A stretch of 8,767 bases of DNA from AC-37 sp036386455 (lineage in GTDB: Bacteria; Actinomycetota; Thermoleophilia; Solirubrobacterales; Thermoleophilaceae): contig DASVVS010000189.1 of the NCBI GenBank assembly GCA_036386455.1, positions 1 through 8,767 of the forward strand. Direction: 5' to 3'. A program made the translations under genes and the position numbers. The stretch's first letter is position 1, and each line of letters begins with the position of its first letter. Positions 6,232 through 8,767 of this stretch are shown piece by piece. A model generated the notes under the pieces. That model searched no databases and was not told the origin of the DNA. It saw nothing but the letters and a program-made list of their open reading frames with translations.

Positions 6232-7280
6232 AGCGGCGCGGCTCGGTGGAGCGCGGCGGCTCGGTGGAGCGCGGCGGCTCGGCGGAGCGCGGCTCGGCGG
6301 AGCGCGGCGGCTCGGCGTCCGCCCTCGTCGCCCCCGACTCCTTCAAGGGGACCCTCTCCGCCGCCGAGGTGGCCGAGGTGGTCGCGGCCGGGCTCCGCGA
6401 CGGCGGGGTCGAGGCCGTCGAGCTGCCGGTCGGCGACGGGGGCGAGGGGACGATGGACGCGCTGCTGGCGGCGCTCGGCGGCGAGCGGCGTGCGGCGACG
6501 GCCGGCGACCCGCTCGGACGGCCGGTCGATGCCGAGTTCGCGCTGATCGACGGCGGCCGCCGCGCGGTCGTCGAGATGGCGCGGGCCAGCGGGCTGGGCC
6601 TGGTGGCCGAGGACGAGCGCGACGCCTTCGCAGCGAGCACGCGCGGCACCGGCGAGCTGATCGCCGCCGCGGCGGCGGCGGGCGCCGAGGAGGTGGTCGT
6701 GACCGTCGGCGGCTCGGGCACCACGGACGGCGGCGCGGGTGCGCTCGCCGCGCTCGACGAGGCCGGCGTGCGGCCCAAGCTCACCGTGGTCTGCGACGTG
6801 CGCACGCCGTGGGAGCAGGCGCCGCGGGTGTTCGGCCCGCAGAAGGGCGCCGACCCGGACACGGTGCGCCGGCTGGAGCGCCGCCTCGCGCGGCTGGCGA
6901 AGGCGGCGCCGCGCGACCCGCGCGGGGTCCCGATGACCGGCGCGGCTGGTGGTCTCGCCGGCGGGCTGTGGGCGCACCGCGGGGCGACGCTCGTCCCGGG
7001 CGCCGCGTACGTGCTCGACGCGATCGGCTTCGACGACCACATGCGGGCGGCGCGCTTCGTCGTGACCGGCGAGGGCAGGCTCGACCGCCAGACGCTCGCG
7101 GGCAAGGTCGTGTTCGAGGTCGCCACGCGCTGCCGCCAGTCCGGCGTGGCCTGCCACGCGGTCGTGGGCCGCAACGAGCTCGAGCCCTTCGAGGCGCGGC
7201 TGATCGACCTCTCGACGGTCACCGAGGCGGGTACGGAGCGGCGGCTGCGCGGCGCGGGACGGCGCCTGGCCGAGCTCTAG
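6228..7280 (+). CDS. Glycerate kinase, type I (GckA/GlxK/GarK family)
   Basis: A 350-residue cytoplasmic kinase that phosphorylates D-glycerate, usually to 2-phosphoglycerate in this family, feeding glyoxylate, sugar-acid or serine breakdown into glycolysis. Motifs in order: LVAPDSFKGTLSA (33-45), PVGDGGEGT (67-75), STRGTGEL (137-144), VTVGGSGTTDGGAGAL (158-173), CDVRTP (189-194), VFGPQKGA (201-208), TGAAGGLAGGL (237-247) and VTGEGRLDRQT (279-289). The core (about 320 residues) is near or a little under the usual family length. The N-terminus is odd: about 30 residues of repeated [V/A]ERG(G)S come before the first beta strand. GTG 6228 overlaps the macrodomain stop (GTGA). GTG 6246 and 6264 are alternative starts, but none occurs between 6264 and the conserved core, so part of the repeat must be translated. 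Confidence 0.92.
   Translation: MKRRGSVERGGSVERGGSAERGSAERGGSASALVAPDSFKGTLSAAEVAEVVAAGLRDGGVEAVELPVGDGGEGTMDALLAALGGERRAATAGDPLGRPVDAEFALIDGGRRAVVEMARASGLGLVAEDERDAFAASTRGTGELIAAAAAAGAEEVVVTVGGSGTTDGGAGALAALDEAGVRPKLTVVCDVRTPWEQAPRVFGPQKGADPDTVRRLERRLARLAKAAPRDPRGVPMTGAAGGLAGGLWAHRGATLVPGAAYVLDAIGFDDHMRAARFVVTGEGRLDRQTLAGKVVFEVATRCRQSGVACHAVVGRNELEPFEARLIDLSTVTEAGTERRLRGAGRRLAEL
6246..6314 (+). repeat. 18-bp in-frame tandem repeat at the 5' end of the glycerate kinase gene
   Basis: Four tandem units encode VERGGS (6246-6263), VERGGS (6264-6281), AERGS (6282-6296) and AERGGS (6297-6314). The consensus unit is G(T/C)GGAGCGCGGCGGCTCG. Unit 3 lacks one GGC codon, so it is 15 bp; units 1-2 differ from 3-4 by a single T/C change. 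Partial units flank the array (RGS before, AS after). All changes keep the kinase frame. The pattern is typical of replication slippage and may vary in copy number among strains. The encoded Arg/Glu/Gly/Ser stretch is probably disordered. Confidence 0.9.
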
Positions 7281-7334
7281 CCGCACGCCGCTCGCCTGGC
7301 GCACCGGCACCCGCACCGATGTAGGCTCGTCGAC
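7281..7334 (+). promoter_or_regulatory. Intergenic promoter region before the propeller gene, with TAGGCT box
   Basis: This 54-nt gap follows the glycerate kinase stop. TAGGCT at 7322-7327 matches TANNNT and lies 7 nt before the GTG at 7335, the spacing expected for a leaderless transcript. There is no purine-rich Shine-Dalgarno between the box and the GTG. No good -35 and no clear terminator hairpin for the upstream operon is visible, so readthrough from the operon remains possible. Confidence 0.42.
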
Positions 7335-8767
7335 GTGAGAGGGGGGCGCCGGAGCCGCTTGATCGCAGCGGGCGCCGCGTCGCTCACGCTGCTTGCCACG
7401 ACCGCCGCCTCGGGCCAGCTGCCGCTGCCGCCTCCCGACGGACCGCAGCCCGAGAAGGCACGGATCGCGTTCGTCGCGGACGGCAAGGTCCACACGATCG
7501 CGGCCGACGGCTCCGATCGCCGCCGCGTCACGGCGCCGCCCCGGTCGACGTTCGACGAGAACCCCGCCTGGTCGCCGGACGGCGCCACGCTCGCCTTCAC
7601 CCGCTTCTACATCGACGACGAGGAGGAGAACGCGGAAGCCGGGATCTGGCTGGCGGGCGCGGACGGGAGCAACCAGCGGCCCCTCACGCAGGGCGGTGGC
7701 AACGACCAGTCCGAGCCGACCTGGTCCCCCGACGGGCAGCGCATCGCCTTCGCGAGGATCCGCGAGTCGAGGGGCCGCGTGATCGCCTCGATCGTGTCGG
7801 TCCGCAGCGACGGCGGCGACGCGCGCGTCGTCTACACGGAGACGAACCGGCTCGACGACGAGATCGCGTACTTCACCCACCCGGCGTGGTCCCCGGCCGG
7901 CGACCGCATCCTCTTCACCCGCACCGTGATCGGAAACACCGAGGAGTTCGAGGAGTCGCTGCACGCGGTCCCGGCCGCGGGCGGGAAGACGGCGCCCCGG
8001 ATCGTGCGCGGCGGCGACGAGGGCGCCTGGGCGCCGGGCGGCGACCGGATCGCCTACACCCTCCAGCACGACCGCTCGAGCCGGCGGCCGTGTCTCGTCC
8101 TCTGCGACGGCGCGGGCGAGATCTACGCCGCCAACGCCGACGGCGGCGGCCGGACGCGCCTCACGAAGAGCCGCGCGAACGACGCGTCCCCGTCCTGGTC
8201 GGCCGACGGGCAGCGCATCGCGTTCCAGAGCGACCGCAACTCGCCCGAAGTCAGCGACGAGGAAGGCCCGCCCGAGCTGTACTCGATGCGCGCCGACGGC
8301 TCGTGCGTCACCTGGCTCACCAACGGCACCGCACACAGCGAGTGGCCCGCGTTCGGGCCGGGCGCCGGGCGGGCGACCGACCCCGGCGGCTGCGGCGCCG
8401 TGCCGCGCGAGCCGCTGGTGGAGACCGACACCCGCAAAGCCGAGGCGTTCACGCGCTACGGGCTCTGGTGGCTCGGCCGCGTGGCCCCGAACGGGCTGCT
8501 GCTGGACGCGGCCGAGGTCGGCAACCGCGCGACGCTGTTCGTCTACGACGACTGCGGTCGCTTCGACCCGGCCGAGTGCGGCGAGCCCTTGCTGGTCATG
8601 AACCGCGACCTCTGCGCGGGCGGGCGCCCGCTCCCGCGAGCCGGAGGCAAGGGCAACCCGCTCTCGATCTTCCGCGGGGCGCTGTTCGCGCGCAGCGGCG
8701 ACCGGGAGGTCGGCTACGCCGACCTGTACACGGGCCGGACCCGGATCGTGGTCGACACGGCGTCCGC
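7335..8767 (+). CDS. Secreted TolB/PD40-like beta-propeller protein, 3' end outside window
   Basis: The frame is open from GTG 7335 to the right edge, 477 complete codons with no stop. The start is followed by a signal-peptide-like segment (RGGRRSRLIAAGAASLTLLATTAASG, 2-27) and a Pro-rich linker. PD40/TolB-type WSPDG repeats mark the blades: PAWSPDGATLAF (77-88), PTWSPDGQRIAF (128-139), PAWSPAGDRILF (183-194), GAWAPGGDRIAY (230-241), PSWSADGQRIAF (286-297) and a degenerate sixth at EWPAFGPGAG (336-345). They fit a six-bladed propeller. From about 353 onward is a Cys-containing region (GCGAVPRE, YDDCGRF, AECGEP, RDLCAGG) that I do not recognise. No catalytic motif is evident; such proteins usually bind peptides, proteins or carbohydrate. 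Because of the signal and the absence of Tol/Pal genes, an extracellular binding role in a Gram-positive-type cell is more likely than a Tol-system role. TTG at 7359 is a less likely start, as it would remove the charged n-region. Confidence 0.85.
   Translation, partial: MRGGRRSRLIAAGAASLTLLATTAASGQLPLPPPDGPQPEKARIAFVADGKVHTIAADGSDRRRVTAPPRSTFDENPAWSPDGATLAFTRFYIDDEEENAEAGIWLAGADGSNQRPLTQGGGNDQSEPTWSPDGQRIAFARIRESRGRVIASIVSVRSDGGDARVVYTETNRLDDEIAYFTHPAWSPAGDRILFTRTVIGNTEEFEESLHAVPAAGGKTAPRIVRGGDEGAWAPGGDRIAYTLQHDRSSRRPCLVLCDGAGEIYAANADGGGRTRLTKSRANDASPSWSADGQRIAFQSDRNSPEVSDEEGPPELYSMRADGSCVTWLTNGTAHSEWPAFGPGAGRATDPGGCGAVPREPLVETDTRKAEAFTRYGLWWLGRVAPNGLLLDAAEVGNRATLFVYDDCGRFDPAECGEPLLVMNRDLCAGGRPLPRAGGKGNPLSIFRGALFARSGDREVGYADLYTGRTRIVVDTAS

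Noticed and set aside
6246..6314. CRISPR-like array
   Set aside because: The units are directly adjacent with no unique spacers, are only 15-18 bp, and keep the kinase reading frame.
5730..8336. Very long open frame (868 codons) on the minus strand opposite the macrodomain, glycerate kinase and propeller genes
   Set aside because: It is low-complexity (Arg/Ala/Pro/Val/Gly-rich), has no recognisable motif, and lies opposite three genes with clear family motifs. Long antisense frames are expected at this GC content.

Overview
This is a very GC-rich, densely coded bacterial window with no RNA gene, mobile element or CRISPR array. The composition, the frequent GTG starts, and the secreted proteins carrying a Pro-rich linker plus a small Cys-containing beta tail all suggest an actinobacterium. 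I would guess the Thermoleophilia (Solirubrobacterales-like), but that is inference from protein style, not a database match.

Layout. (1) Positions 1-446 (+) hold the C-terminal part of a fold-type I PLP aminotransferase, cut by the left edge. (2) Positions 481-3129 (-) hold two genes facing that aminotransferase. A DtxR/MntR-family metal-dependent repressor (2416-3129) is followed after 9 nt by a secreted S33 / tripeptidyl-aminopeptidase-like alpha/beta hydrolase (481-2406). (3) A 52-nt divergent intergenic region (3130-3181) separates these from a tightly packed + strand operon: LigC-type ATP-dependent DNA ligase (3182-4144), secreted PQQ-type sugar dehydrogenase-like beta-propeller (4141-5733), macrodomain protein (5737-6231, probably a CTG start) and type I glycerate kinase (6228-7280). 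Junctions are a 4-nt ATGA overlap, a 3-nt gap and a 4-nt GTGA overlap. (4) After a 54-nt gap, a secreted TolB/PD40-type beta-propeller protein begins at 7335 and runs off the right edge.

How the genes fit together. The operon mixes DNA ligation, ADP-ribose binding, sugar oxidation and glycerate phosphorylation. The DNA ligase and macrodomain could both belong to DNA-damage or NAD/ADP-ribose metabolism. The dehydrogenase and glycerate kinase could both belong to sugar-acid catabolism. Nothing in the sequence proves either link. The repressor has an MntR-like rather than DtxR-like set of residues at its second metal site.

I see no convincing new multi-gene system. The points most worth a second look are: an in-frame 18-bp tandem repeat that must be at least partly translated at the N-terminus of the glycerate kinase; the probable CTG start of the macrodomain gene, in frame with and 3 nt after the upstream stop; a recurring TANNNT box 6-9 nt before three start codons, suggesting leaderless transcripts; the metal-site substitution in the repressor; and uncharacterised C-terminal extensions on three secreted proteins.
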